Numbered from the stretch's first letter, positions 36,794 through 46,307 are shown. The stretch is DNA of 64,000 nt from Lentisphaera marina (GCF_028745505.1 NZ_JAQZZL010000001.1:1-64000); one strand, 5' to 3'. Made by a program: numbers and translations. The notes: a model not told the origin generated them from the sequence alone.

Positions 36794-37954
36794 ATGAACA
36801 ACTTAGATGATTTACTAAAAACGGCTTTAGATGTCTCTGTAAGTATTGTCGTTCGAAGAACAGCACTCAGGAAAATACGCACAGCAAAGAAAAGTCTTGA
36901 ACTTACAAACGCAGTTATCAAACTGGTTCAAAACATGGAAGATGAGGGTCTGCAACGCGATTGCCTAAAAATTGCTGGTGACATGGCCATCTATCAATCT
37001 TGCGATGTGATTTTCCCCATCACCCAAGGCAAAGGCATGAATGGCCGTTATGCCGTACAAGCACTCGGTAAAATCGGGGGAACTAAAGCCTATCATTATT
37101 TACTCAACATTGATAATGACAAAGGGGTGAATTCTTACGACGCTAAACGCGCCATGCGAGAAATCGAACGCAAAGAACCAAATATCAAAGTGCTCATAAA
37201 TGATGAATTGGAAGAAATCCAAGACTCTATTAATGAGTTTAAGCAATCGACCATACGCGCTATGGAAAATGCTCGTAAAGCACCCACTTCCGATCCGGTC
37301 AAGATTCAATCAGATTCTGTAAAACTAAAATCGGACCCTATAGATCTCGTTTCGGATTCCGATTTCGAGGAATCTCTTGAGAGGTCGGCATCGATCGAAC
37401 TCATGTCTTCTGACCTCGAGAATCAAAAACTTCGCAAATCACTTGAGCAAATGAAACAAAATTATATTGCTTCAGAAAATTTGCGGGGCGAACAAGAAAA
37501 ACTTTTCTTAGAGGAACAAAAATTAAACGCCTCTCTTCAAGAAAACCTCAACCTTCAGCAACAGAGTTCTAGTAAAGATCAATCAAAGGTCATTAGTGAT
37601 CTACAAAAGGAAATTGATAAACTCCAAAAAGACTTAAGTCAGACTAACGATACCTTCCTCAAAGAAAGAAAGCGTTGGGTAGAAGAAAAAGAAAAACTCA
37701 ATAAAGAGCGCATCGAGTTTTCTGCTCAAAAAGCTTCCCCAAAAAGCAAAAAAGATGGACTGCAAGTAGACGCCTTACAAAAACGAGTCGAAGGTCAACA
37801 AATCATTATTGACAAACTCCAGGGCGAACTCGAAAAGAAACTCAATTTCTCTTCGACTAAAAAACGATTCAAAAGTACTGAAGAAAAAAGCAATAATATC
37901 GGCTGTATCGTCGGCGGTATCATTGCCTTCATCTTCTTCATGACTTGTCGTTAA
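36794..37954 (+). CDS. Coiled-coil protein with HEAT-like head and C-terminal membrane anchor
   Basis: 386 residues, unknown family. AGGAGG precedes the ATG by 6 bases. Residues 1-130 look like HEAT/armadillo helices (VRRTALRKIRTAKKSLELTNAV, YAVQALGKIGGTKAYHYLL). A Ser/Asp-rich linker (170-205) and a long coiled coil (about 210-345) follow, and a final hydrophobic segment (IGCIVGGIIAFIFFMTC) makes a tail anchor. It converges with the minus-strand DRTGG gene one base away, with no terminator between. Confidence 0.75.
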   Translation: MNNLDDLLKTALDVSVSIVVRRTALRKIRTAKKSLELTNAVIKLVQNMEDEGLQRDCLKIAGDMAIYQSCDVIFPITQGKGMNGRYAVQALGKIGGTKAYHYLLNIDNDKGVNSYDAKRAMREIERKEPNIKVLINDELEEIQDSINEFKQSTIRAMENARKAPTSDPVKIQSDSVKLKSDPIDLVSDSDFEESLERSASIELMSSDLENQKLRKSLEQMKQNYIASENLRGEQEKLFLEEQKLNASLQENLNLQQQSSSKDQSKVISDLQKEIDKLQKDLSQTNDTFLKERKRWVEEKEKLNKERIEFSAQKASPKSKKDGLQVDALQKRVEGQQIIIDKLQGELEKKLNFSSTKKRFKSTEEKSNNIGCIVGGIIAFIFFMTCR

Positions 37955-37955
37955 A

Positions 37956-39053
37956 TCATTTCACTAACTTAAGAAGCTTATCCATATCTATATTTTCTTC
38001 AAATAGATCAATAGCACGCTGGACTTTTGCGGGGCTCTTAGTATCAATCTTAGCCACAAGGTGACTCATTTTCACCACTGCTTGATATGTATCAAAATCC
38101 GTAGTGATCACAGGAATACCTTGCTCTTCGCAAATCTTTAGAGCTTTGCTACTCACATGCCCTTTGGATGTCAACATTACACCAGCGAGTATAAACTCGC
38201 GCCCTTGTTCACGAGCTAGCTTTTGCTGATGATGCAAAGACTCCAAGAAGCGACCTCGGCTTACAACCAAGAGTAAGTTCTCTGGGGGATGGTCACCACT
38301 TGGACTCGACGTCCCCCCTGCCAAAGCTTCGTGCACTAAGGTATTCATCGTTTCCTTAGCTCCACTAATCACTTCGCCCTTAACCACTTTCACTACATGC
38401 TTAATGGATGGATAAACTAATTGGGAATCGTAAGGCATCAAACCGAGTAACTGCATCCCATTTGCCTCAATCCATGGCTCCACATAATGGCGAATTTTAT
38501 CCATTTTTTGAGGTAGGACTTTATTTAAAATCACTCCTTTAATCGCAACTCCGTGCGCATCAAACAAAGCTTTACACAAAGCCAGCCGATCAATGGTATT
38601 GCCAATGCCACCCTCGAGAACTAAAACGACTTCAGTTTCTAAGAGTTCAGCAACTCGAGCATTGGATAAGCCGACAACAGAACCTACACCTGGGTGTCCC
38701 GTACCTTCATACAAGACAAACTCATAATCTTTATTCAAAGTTTCGGCAGCATGAAGAATCTTGCGCTCAAGCACACCTGTTTTGGGATCATCTAAAAGCT
38801 CCGCCGTATCACCTGGACCCAAAATTACTGGGGAGTGAATATCAGGAATTAAATCAAAAGTTTTTAGAGTTTCAGAAAACAATACGGCATCCTTATCAAC
38901 ACGCTTGCCTTTCACCGTGTGAAACTGCTGACCCAAGGGTTTTGAATACCCCACTTTAACACCGCGTTTCTGTAGAGCTGCGAGCATCCCTAAAGTATTG
39001 GTTGTTTTGCCAACGTGCTGACTCGTGGCTGCAATGTATAATGACTTCATCAA
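37956..39053 (-). CDS. BioD-like P-loop ATPase with DRTGG domain
   Basis: 365 residues. The N-terminal dethiobiotin-synthetase-like domain has the P-loop SQHVGKTT and KPLGQQF; the C-terminal half is a DRTGG domain (LLLVVSRGRFLE... ILAGVMLTSKGHVSS). The same pair forms the regulatory front of long phosphotransacetylases (COG0857), but the acyltransferase domain is absent here, so it is a stand-alone form. Third gene of a lipoprotein-phosphodiesterase-DRTGG operon (9-bp gap). A signalling or regulatory nucleotide-binding role is likely. Confidence 0.8.
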   Translation of the reverse strand: MMKSLYIAATSQHVGKTTNTLGMLAALQKRGVKVGYSKPLGQQFHTVKGKRVDKDAVLFSETLKTFDLIPDIHSPVILGPGDTAELLDDPKTGVLERKILHAAETLNKDYEFVLYEGTGHPGVGSVVGLSNARVAELLETEVVLVLEGGIGNTIDRLALCKALFDAHGVAIKGVILNKVLPQKMDKIRHYVEPWIEANGMQLLGLMPYDSQLVYPSIKHVVKVVKGEVISGAKETMNTLVHEALAGGTSSPSGDHPPENLLLVVSRGRFLESLHHQQKLAREQGREFILAGVMLTSKGHVSSKALKICEEQGIPVITTDFDTYQAVVKMSHLVAKIDTKSPAKVQRAIDLFEENIDMDKLLKLVK

Positions 39054-39062
39054 TTCACTCCT

Positions 39063-40424
39063 TTATGCTTGGAAATACTCTTCCACAAGCTTTTTAAAAT
39101 CTCTCATATCTCTCACTTCATCATCACCTAACTCTAAATCGCCAATCAACAAGGGACCATCAGCTAATTTTTCAGGATGAACACCATGCGAACCCTTTAC
39201 TAAGGTGGCATCGAGTGGGATAACATCCATTAGGTAACGGAAGCCCAGTTTTTTCTTTAATAAAGTTTTTGCTGCGCTTAATTTGCCCCCGGGTCTCATA
39301 AATAATTCTACGGGGTCATAACCTGGCTTACGATGTATATCTACCGCACGAGCATAATCAGGCGCAAGGCTATCATCTAACCAGTAATAATAAGTAAACC
39401 AAGCATTCTTTTCAGCCAAACAAACGATTTCTCCAGAGCGTTCATGATCTAAATCGTACTTGCTTCGAGCTTCGCCACTACAAACTTCAGCCACACCATC
39501 AAGTCCAGTCAATAATTTTTCAATTTCAGGTATTTTACTTTTATCATTGACATAGACATGAGCTAATTGGTGATCTGCCACGGCAAAAGCGTCAGACGCG
39601 CCTGCATCAAACTGCTCTTCACCGCATTCCATACGCACTTTAATCAAACCTGCTTTGCGAAGTGCGCGATTAATATGAATTGGTTTATCGACTTCTTGAA
39701 TACCGTACTCTGACAGGATCACCACTTTATAATCCAGTGACTCAGCACATTTACGAAGATCGCCAATACACTCATCTAACTCGCGAACATCTTTGGCCAT
39801 CGCAGGATCATTTGGCCCTAATCTTTGCAAGTTATAATCTAAATGTGGCAAGTAAACGAGAGATAAATTGGGCTGATGCTTTTTCATAACATGTATGGTC
39901 GAGTCACTAATCCATTTCGTCGATTCGATAGACGTCATCGGACCCCAAAACTTAAATAAAGGGAAAGTCCCGAGCTCAGACTCCAATTCATCATTGAGTT
40001 CCATTGGATGTGTATACGAGCCTGGGTGCTTGGCACCATCAGCCCGATATATCGGACGAGGCGTCGCCGACCACTCTGCACTGGAGTACATATTGTACCA
40101 CCAAAACATTTTTGCCGTGGTGAAACTGGGGTCTTGGGACCTTAGTGTTTCCCAAACCTTCTCTCCTGTCACCAACTGATTAGTTTGCCTCCAAAGCCAA
40201 ACTTGTGCTAAATCTCGAAAGTACCAACCATTAGCTACTATCCCATGCTCTTGAGGACTGTTGCCCGTCAATAAAGTGGCTTGAGAAGTGCAGGTCACTG
40301 CAGGAATGGGTGGTTTTAAGTACTGACGATTTTTCTCGAAGAAATACTTTAGATTAGGGCAATCATCATTAATCAAGCTTTCTGTTAAGCCAACTGCATT
40401 AATGACTAAGAGTTTTTTACTCAT
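39063..40424 (-). CDS. Type I phosphodiesterase/nucleotide pyrophosphatase-family protein
   Basis: 453 residues of the alkaline-phosphatase superfamily: VINAVGLTESLI (first metal site), PAVTCTSQATLLTGNSPQEHGIV (nucleophile Thr/Ser region), VYLPHLDYNLQRLGP, VILSEYGIQEVDKPIH and KGSHGVHPE (metal-binding His). No signal peptide, so a cytoplasmic hydrolase of a phosphodiester or pyrophosphate. Lies 7 bp after the lipoprotein gene and 9 bp before the DRTGG ATPase gene. Substrate unknown. Confidence 0.82.
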   Translation of the reverse strand: MSKKLLVINAVGLTESLINDDCPNLKYFFEKNRQYLKPPIPAVTCTSQATLLTGNSPQEHGIVANGWYFRDLAQVWLWRQTNQLVTGEKVWETLRSQDPSFTTAKMFWWYNMYSSAEWSATPRPIYRADGAKHPGSYTHPMELNDELESELGTFPLFKFWGPMTSIESTKWISDSTIHVMKKHQPNLSLVYLPHLDYNLQRLGPNDPAMAKDVRELDECIGDLRKCAESLDYKVVILSEYGIQEVDKPIHINRALRKAGLIKVRMECGEEQFDAGASDAFAVADHQLAHVYVNDKSKIPEIEKLLTGLDGVAEVCSGEARSKYDLDHERSGEIVCLAEKNAWFTYYYWLDDSLAPDYARAVDIHRKPGYDPVELFMRPGGKLSAAKTLLKKKLGFRYLMDVIPLDATLVKGSHGVHPEKLADGPLLIGDLELGDDEVRDMRDFKKLVEEYFQA

Positions 40425-40431
40425 CTAAAGT

Positions 40432-40956
40432 TTAATTTCCTTCAGGATAATAAACAGGCACACCATCAAAGGGTAAACCATCAATCTCAAGCTTATCTAC
40501 CGTTGCTTCAAACTTTTTCAAACCCTTGATGATATCTGATTTTAAGCGAAAAACGCCTTTTTCATCAGCTTTAAGTGTGAGATTTATGGTGTTTATCTGT
40601 AAATCCAGCTGTGCCTGATCAAGTTTTAATTGCTCTTTGGCTAAACCATCATAAAAATATACCGTCATAGCACCATCTTTATGATCAATAACAATTTCCA
40701 TCACAGCTGCATCACCGCCTAATTTCATGAGAGCACCACCATTAGGAGCTTTAAGTTCAAAAGATTCCTTAACGCCACAACTTGGACAACCAACTTCACA
40801 ATCTTTATCAGCCTTTTCAGCTTCTTTTTTACTATTAGATAAGTCTTTCTTAGATCCTGCTTCAGCCCTGGAAATAGGTTCCGACGTTTTTGTAGTTTGT
40901 TCATCCTTACATGAGGCAAAAATGAATAAACAAGTAATCAAAGCAATATATTTCAT
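40432..40956 (-). CDS. Lipoprotein with CxxC motif, unknown
   Basis: 174 residues. The signal ends at LFIFASC (lipid-attachment Cys at 16). A low-complexity Lys/Glu/Ser linker follows, then CEVGCPSCG (possible metal or thiol site) and a beta-rich domain (NGGALMKLGGDAAVMEIVIDHKDGAMTVYFYDG) of a type common in Planctomycetes envelope proteins. First gene of the operon with the phosphodiesterase. Confidence 0.7.
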   Translation of the reverse strand: MKYIALITCLFIFASCKDEQTTKTSEPISRAEAGSKKDLSNSKKEAEKADKDCEVGCPSCGVKESFELKAPNGGALMKLGGDAAVMEIVIDHKDGAMTVYFYDGLAKEQLKLDQAQLDLQINTINLTLKADEKGVFRLKSDIIKGLKKFEATVDKLEIDGLPFDGVPVYYPEGN

Positions 40957-40972
40957 AACTTTCTCCTTGGTT

Positions 40973-41383
40973 TTACTTTACACTACAAGTATGTGTTATT
41001 TCCACCGTTGGTTCAAGCATTTTTGAAACAGAACAATATTTTTCCATTGAAAGCTCACAAGCTTTCTCTAATTTCTTAAGGCTAACATCACCACCAATGC
41101 AATCTACATGGATATTGATTTTCGTAAAGACTGCTGGAACTGCATCTGCGCGTTCAGCCGTTACCGTCAACTCAACATCGGCAGGATTTTGGCGTTGCTT
41201 ACCCAAAATCATCAGTACATCTACTGCAGAACAACCCGCTAAACCAACTAGGACCATTTCCATTGGGCGAGGTCCTGTATCAGTTCCACCAATTGATGGT
41301 GGCCCATCGATTCTTACTGTATGACCTTCACCACTTACACAGTCAAACTGCATGCCCTCGACGCGTTTTAATTTGATTTTCAT
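40973..41383 (-). CDS. OsmC/YhfA-family peroxide or thiol protein
   Basis: 136 residues. The OsmC fold signature has two reactive cysteines, C51 (GLAGCSAVD) and C117 (EKYCSVS), and PRPMEMVL. OsmC proteins reduce organic hydroperoxides; the YhfA branch is less well defined. Its ATG overlaps the rhodanese stop (TAATG), linking it to sulfur handling. Confidence 0.88.
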   Translation of the reverse strand: MKIKLKRVEGMQFDCVSGEGHTVRIDGPPSIGGTDTGPRPMEMVLVGLAGCSAVDVLMILGKQRQNPADVELTVTAERADAVPAVFTKINIHVDCIGGDVSLKKLEKACELSMEKYCSVSKMLEPTVEITHTCSVK

Positions 41384-41688
41384 TAAGCTTCAAAGCCTTC
41401 TGATACAAGCTCGTCAAAACCTTCATCAAGTGGAACAACTTCGCTAATTCCAAGATCTTCAAGAAGGGGGGCTGCCATATATACACGACGACCGCTACGA
41501 CAGTGAAGGTAAGTTTTTAATTCTAAATCCACATCATCAGGTTCATCACCTGCTTCAAGGTTAGATAATGGAGCAAATAAAGCTTGCTTTAAATGTCCTT
41601 CTTGCCATTCGTTAAATTCTCTTACATCAAGAAGTTGTGCTGTACCAGCCTCGAGTTCTTCTTTCATTTGTTCTAAATGTGTTTTCAT
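41383..41688 (-). CDS. Single-domain rhodanese (sulfurtransferase)
   Basis: 101 residues. The active-site loop is CRSGRR with the catalytic Cys63; the N-terminal LLDVREFNEWQEGHL is typical. It carries persulfide sulfur. Located 22 bp after cysM and coupled to the osmC-like gene, so a cysM-rhodanese-osmC operon. Confidence 0.9.
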   Translation of the reverse strand: MKTHLEQMKEELEAGTAQLLDVREFNEWQEGHLKQALFAPLSNLEAGDEPDDVDLELKTYLHCRSGRRVYMAAPLLEDLGISEVVPLDEGFDELVSEGFEA

Positions 41689-41710
41689 TTTAAATTCCTA
41701 ATTATTAAAT

Positions 41711-42583
41711 TTATTGTCCAAAAAGACCTGTTGATAAATAGCGATCTCCACGATCGCATACAATGGCTACAATTAAACCTTCTTCTAAAGTCTTGGCTAA
41801 TTCAAGTGCGGCCCAAACGGATCCACCTGATGATATACCACAAAAAACCCCTTCCTGGCGCCCTAACTGACGCATCATTTCTTCGGCATCTTCTTGCTTG
41901 ATGTCGTAAATTTTATCGACTCGATCTGCTTCGTAAATTGCAGGTAAATACTCTTGGGGCCAACGGCGAATCCCAGGAATTTTTGCGCCATCAGCAGGCT
42001 GACAACCAACAATTTGAACTTCTTGATTACGCTCTTTTAAATAGCGTGAGGTCCCCATAATGGTGCCAGTTGTACCCATACAAGAAACAAAATGGGTGAT
42101 TTGCCCTTGAGTAGCAGCCCAAATCTCTGGAGCTGTTCCACGGTAATGTGCTTCTGGGTTTGCTTCATTGCCAAATTGATTAAGCATCACATAACCGCCT
42201 TCTTCAACTTTGCTCTTGGCATAATCGATGGCACTCTCCATTGACTCGGTCAGAGTAACTTTTGCCCCAAAGGCCTTCATAGCGTCAACGCGTTCTTGGG
42301 TCGAGTTCTCCGGCATTGCCAACTCAATGTCGTAGCCCTTAACTGAGGCGATCATTGATAGCGCTATCCCCGTATTTCCACTGGTCGCTTCAATGATTTT
42401 TACTCCAGGCTTCAAAACCCCGCGCATTTCTGCATCAGAAATCATATAATAGGCGGCGCGATCTTTTACGCTACCACCAGGATTGTTGCCTTCAAGCTTA
42501 ACAAAAACCTTAACTTTTTTATTGGGGCATAATTGTTTCAATTCAAGTAGTGGTGTTTTGCCAATTAAATCAGTAAAATCCAT
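41711..42583 (-). CDS. cysM: Cysteine synthase (CysM/CysK family)
   Basis: 290 residues from ATG 42583 (TTTAGGAATGATAG upstream); a TTG at 42616 gives a longer, less likely form. PLP enzyme making cysteine from O-acetylserine and sulfide or thiosulfate. PLP-binding Lys40 is in NNPGGSVKDR, and the phosphate loop is TSGNTG. Length and the motif RRWPQEYLPAIY are closest to CysM. It heads an operon with rhodanese, which fits the use of persulfide or thiosulfate sulfur. Confidence 0.92.
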   Translation of the reverse strand: MDFTDLIGKTPLLELKQLCPNKKVKVFVKLEGNNPGGSVKDRAAYYMISDAEMRGVLKPGVKIIEATSGNTGIALSMIASVKGYDIELAMPENSTQERVDAMKAFGAKVTLTESMESAIDYAKSKVEEGGYVMLNQFGNEANPEAHYRGTAPEIWAATQGQITHFVSCMGTTGTIMGTSRYLKERNQEVQIVGCQPADGAKIPGIRRWPQEYLPAIYEADRVDKIYDIKQEDAEEMMRQLGRQEGVFCGISSGGSVWAALELAKTLEEGLIVAIVCDRGDRYLSTGLFGQ

Positions 42584-43163
42584 GCTATCATTCCTAAAAA
42601 ATTCTATATCAGCCAATATAGTCCTTATTTATATCTTGAAAACATAGCCGTAAAAAGAAATGAGTATTTACAATTTAATAAAATCTGCCTGGAATTGAGT
42701 TTGACAACGAGTGTATTTCTAAGTCATACTTTCACAATGATATAATATTGTTCCATTTGTCCTTCATCACTTAAAAGCTCGAAATTGAGGTATCGTAAGT
42801 TTGAGTTTTAATAACCCAAACCAAACTCTAATCTGACAATTGCAGTTTAGAACAAATTCGAAAGCTAGCAATAAAACACTACTAAAAGCATTTCTTAGTT
42901 GCATACTTTTTAACTCGTAAAACAAATAAATTCATTTTAAGATACGTAATTGTGGCTATTCAAATAGAGATTCGTTATTAAAATCTAATTTCATATCAAT
43001 AGCTTAAACTAATAAAATCATTGATCCGAAAGAGCAGAGGAATCGATAATTTGTGACGGGTAAAATAGCCAAAGAACTTCTGACAGCCTTAAAGAATTTA
43101 AAATGAAATAGGAGGATCAAAAAAGAAGTTAAGCGTGAGCTTACATAAAACTAAGGAGTTCTA
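42584..43163. other. 580-bp AT-rich gap without a recognisable gene
   Basis: Only short frames are present, for example 17 codons from GTG near 43053 ending TGA. No terminator, tRNA or repeat seen elsewhere in the window was found. The first about 60 bp must hold the cysM promoter. Probably degraded accessory DNA, since it leads into an unknown gene and an IS. Confidence 0.5.
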
Positions 43164-43586
43164 TTATCCACAAATACCTAATTCCATATAATCATTACGA
43201 AACTTCATCATTCTTTCTAGAAACTTTTCATTATAGGGAAATACAGTAGACAAGCGTAATTTCACATACTGCCCCTGAGCATGAATATTGTAAGTATTTG
43301 TTTTAAAAACCGATAAATGATGAAATGGCACTGCCCAAGTAAATTCACTTGTATTTCTCTTAAAAAAAAGCAATACCCCTTTAGGTCTCTGCTCAATATT
43401 TGTGAAATGCATCCCAGCGTGACCATCTAAACTATCAAATAACTTTTGACTCATTTCTTCAATCAACATCCTCCCAGAACCTTTACCCCTTAACTGAAAT
43501 GTTTTTATTAAGCCGTAAGATTCTCCCAAGTGACCATCAATCTCTTTATCTATACTTTTATTTCTATATGAGGTATTATAAAACAT
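43164..43586 (-). CDS. Unknown 140-residue protein
   Basis: No family recognised. Basic, beta-rich, no signal or membrane segment. It has FQLRGKGSGRMLIEEMSQKL near the middle and ends GICG. The ATG has a GGATAT upstream. It sits between an empty AT-rich gap and an IS1380-type transposase gene, so it is probably accessory DNA. Moderately likely to be a real gene. Confidence 0.5.
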   Translation of the reverse strand: MFYNTSYRNKSIDKEIDGHLGESYGLIKTFQLRGKGSGRMLIEEMSQKLFDSLDGHAGMHFTNIEQRPKGVLLFFKRNTSEFTWAVPFHHLSVFKTNTYNIHAQGQYVKLRLSTVFPYNEKFLERMMKFRNDYMELGICG

Positions 43587-43694
43587 TTTCTATATCCATT
43601 TTTATTAAATCAATGGATATTTAAAAAAATAACAAATCTCCAAATACCTAATAAATACGCTTTGAAGGAAAAATGTTCACGTGTGAGGTGAAAA

Positions 43695-43748
43695 GTGGTG
43701 AATGAGTTAAATTAGTTTCGACCAAAAAACAAAAACTCAAAACACCAC
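43695..43748 (+). promoter_or_regulatory. Leader hairpin before the second IS1380-type transposase
   Basis: GTGGTG (43695-43700) pairs with CACCAC (43743-43748), and GAGTT (43704-43708) with AACTC (43734-43738), giving a two-part stem ending nine bases before the ATG. No Shine-Dalgarno sequence is visible outside it. This is the same plan as at 14986-15045, with unrelated sequence. Confidence 0.45.
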
Positions 43749-43757
43749 CCATTCATC

Positions 43758-45047
43758 ATGCCTTCTATCACCAAAATATCAACAACATCCGAATGTCTCA
43801 CCCCCCGTGCAGGCTTAGCTCCATTTGTAAATTTCCTTAAGAAGTCACATGTCAGTGATGAACTGTCTTTGATATATCAAGATCTGCGTAAATCAAAAAA
43901 AGGCATAAAGCTAAAAGAGGCTTTCTTACAGATTTTATTATTTTTAGCAGATGGAACTGAACAGAGTTTAGAAAGTTTTGATAGACTCAACCAAGATGAG
44001 TCATGGATAAAAATACATGGCTGTAAAGAATACTTAAATACCGCATCACTGAAACGACTGTTATACAAAGCAGATAAAATAGATGTCGAAACTATTCGTC
44101 CTTATTTCCATCGTATTTTTCAATCAGTATTAAAGAATGAGTCACCGAATGAAGTGGTCTTATTTTTAGATTCCTGTGTATACAATAACGATGGGGCTAA
44201 ATGTCGTGCAGGAGTTAAACCTACCTACAAAAATTTCCAAGGATATCATCCCATCAATCTTATCTGGAATGGTTTTTATGTTGACACCTATTTTCAATCA
44301 GGACATTGTTCGACCAACCATGGCGACATAGTTAAAACAATGCTAAAGAACGCAAGCAAAAGCATAAGGGAAACCCTTGGTCCGGAAGTCACTATCATTG
44401 TTAGAATGGATGGAGGCTTTTACGATCAAAAAATCTTCAAGCTTTGCGATGAATTGGGGGTTAATTTTGTTTGTGCTGGAAAGGTTTACAAAGATCATAC
44501 TTTTGACGTACATAGTTTTTCTGGCATTTATGAAAACAAGAATAGTATGTGGAAATATGAAGCTTTTCAAGAGTGCAGAAAATCATGGGATGAAAATATG
44601 AAATACAGGGCTTTAAAACTTGTTGTGGTTGAAGAAAATGGTGAACCCTTGCTAGGCTTGAATGGTCGTATAATTCTATCGAATTATGATAACTGTAGTG
44701 ATGAAAAATTAATTGAATATGACCATTCTAGAGGTAAAGATGAATTAACTCATAGAGAGGTCAAAGACTTCACTAGCGAACGTATGCCTTGTTTAGATTT
44801 TCACGCTAATCAACTTTGGTACTACATGGGGATTCTAGCCTTTAATCTGTTTCAGGTTTTTAAAAGAAAAATTGCCTGCCTTTTCAAGACCTCTTATCCA
44901 ACAACTTTCAGAAGGAAGTTTTTCGATATAGCGGGAAAAATCATTCCTGAGTCTCGTTCATTTACTCTGAAAATACATAAATTTAAAATGAAAGAATTGC
45001 AGTTTAATAAAATATGGGAACGATCCTTAATTCCCTGGATCATATGA
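43758..45047 (+). CDS. IS1380-family DDE transposase (second type)
   Basis: 429 residues. Catalytic candidates are the Asp in LFLDSCVYNND, the Asp in IIVRMDGGFYD and the Glu in HSRGKDELTHREVKDF, followed by the typical LWYYMGILAFNLFQVFKR end. The family matches the 15048 transposase but the sequence differs strongly, so it is a different element. The frame is intact. I could not find convincing terminal repeats: nearby CC/GG ends and the weak GTTCACGTGTGAGG match on the right are not good enough to set borders. Confidence 0.88.
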   Translation: MPSITKISTTSECLTPRAGLAPFVNFLKKSHVSDELSLIYQDLRKSKKGIKLKEAFLQILLFLADGTEQSLESFDRLNQDESWIKIHGCKEYLNTASLKRLLYKADKIDVETIRPYFHRIFQSVLKNESPNEVVLFLDSCVYNNDGAKCRAGVKPTYKNFQGYHPINLIWNGFYVDTYFQSGHCSTNHGDIVKTMLKNASKSIRETLGPEVTIIVRMDGGFYDQKIFKLCDELGVNFVCAGKVYKDHTFDVHSFSGIYENKNSMWKYEAFQECRKSWDENMKYRALKLVVVEENGEPLLGLNGRIILSNYDNCSDEKLIEYDHSRGKDELTHREVKDFTSERMPCLDFHANQLWYYMGILAFNLFQVFKRKIACLFKTSYPTTFRRKFFDIAGKIIPESRSFTLKIHKFKMKELQFNKIWERSLIPWII

Positions 45048-45274
45048 AGCCAACTAAAGAACTAACATAGCTGACTTAATAGCCGGCTCGCAACGGTGTG
45101 TCTCCATCATGTGAAAAACACATTTTCTTGAGTCTTGAGTAGTTATAGCCCCCTCTATTTGTTGTCACAGTAATGTTAAATATTGAGAACTGACAACTCT
45201 GCTCCAAAAAGCAACACATCAAGGCTCTTCAAAGTTTCACAGAATTCCAATCGTATGATTTAGGAAATAGCAAA

Positions 45275-46192
45275 TTAATTATTTTCTTGCGGTTTAAAAT
45301 TCTTATGCTCCTCAGGAATGGGTAGAGCTTCAGTTTTCACATCGAGATCACCTAAAGCAAACTGAATCCCATTGAGCCAAGTCTGCAAAATCATTGGATT
45401 ATAGAAAATATGCTCATTATGACCGAAGGCAGAAAAGAACACACGCCCCTTGCCATACTCTTTCACCCATAAGAGCGCATGGTCATGATCATCGCGACCA
45501 CCTTTCTTGTAGGACTTGCTCATATCTATGGTTAACAACACGCGCTGATTTTCACGTTTGTAATCTTTGAATTTGTAGAGTTCATCAGAAATCTCGAAGT
45601 TCTCACCCTTCATTGGCGCTAAAATTTTATGTTCTGGATCTTCATTAAGAACCCCATACATTCCTTTGTGAGTCCATGGGTGACCATCAAAAGCACCGCC
45701 CATCATTTCGGTAATTTCTGGCCATGTCGACTTTGCTTTTTTTGCAGAAGTTCCGCAATCCGATGCCGCATGAACGCCGATAAAACCGCCACCATTTTTG
45801 ATGAAGCCTAAAATGGCTGAACGCTGCTCCTCATTGAAATAATCTTGCGAATAAGTCGTGTTGTTAAATAAAATCGCATCATATTTTGCGAGATTCGCAC
45901 TTGTGTAAAAACTTGGATCATCATTAAAATCAATTGAGAAAGCTCCGCTCACTTTACTCATCTCAGCAAAACAGGTCTTCCCCGTTTCAATTGAACTATG
46001 GTACCAACCCGCCGTTTTTGAGAGAACCAAGATTTTTCGTGCTTTTGCGGGTTTCGCTAAGGCTTTAACTTGAGGCATTGCTGCCACAACTTTTGCATCA
46101 AAAGATTTTTGAACTTCAGCTTTGTGTGGCTTTTGAGCTAAAAGACTCGCACTCATCCCTAAGAGAGAGATCATAGATATAATCGTTTTCAT
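45275..46192 (-). CDS. Secreted ThuA-domain protein
   Basis: 305 residues with a signal peptide (MKTIISMISLLGMSASLLA). The class I glutamine-amidotransferase-like ThuA fold is shown by ILVLSKTAGWYHSSI, NGGGFIGVHAASDC and HPWTHKGMYGV. Planctomycete and Lentisphaera genomes have many of these secreted proteins, usually near sulfatases and sugar enzymes. A trehalose-related role is only named from rhizobial ThuA. AAGG precedes the ATG. It lies 115 bp after the sulfatase gene on the same strand. Confidence 0.88.
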   Translation of the reverse strand: MKTIISMISLLGMSASLLAQKPHKAEVQKSFDAKVVAAMPQVKALAKPAKARKILVLSKTAGWYHSSIETGKTCFAEMSKVSGAFSIDFNDDPSFYTSANLAKYDAILFNNTTYSQDYFNEEQRSAILGFIKNGGGFIGVHAASDCGTSAKKAKSTWPEITEMMGGAFDGHPWTHKGMYGVLNEDPEHKILAPMKGENFEISDELYKFKDYKRENQRVLLTIDMSKSYKKGGRDDHDHALLWVKEYGKGRVFFSAFGHNEHIFYNPMILQTWLNGIQFALGDLDVKTEALPIPEEHKNFKPQENN

Positions 46193-46307
46193 TTTTTTCC
46201 TTAATTTATTTATCGTCTTAAATATTACGCATCTATCTTCGTTCTACTGACAGAAAAGTAAGTACATGACAAACTTTTTCTATCTAAAGGCGTATATATG
46301 GACATTA

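Noticed and set aside
43590..45270. Defined borders for the second IS1380-type element
   Set aside because: Candidate end pairs share too few bases to be convincing.
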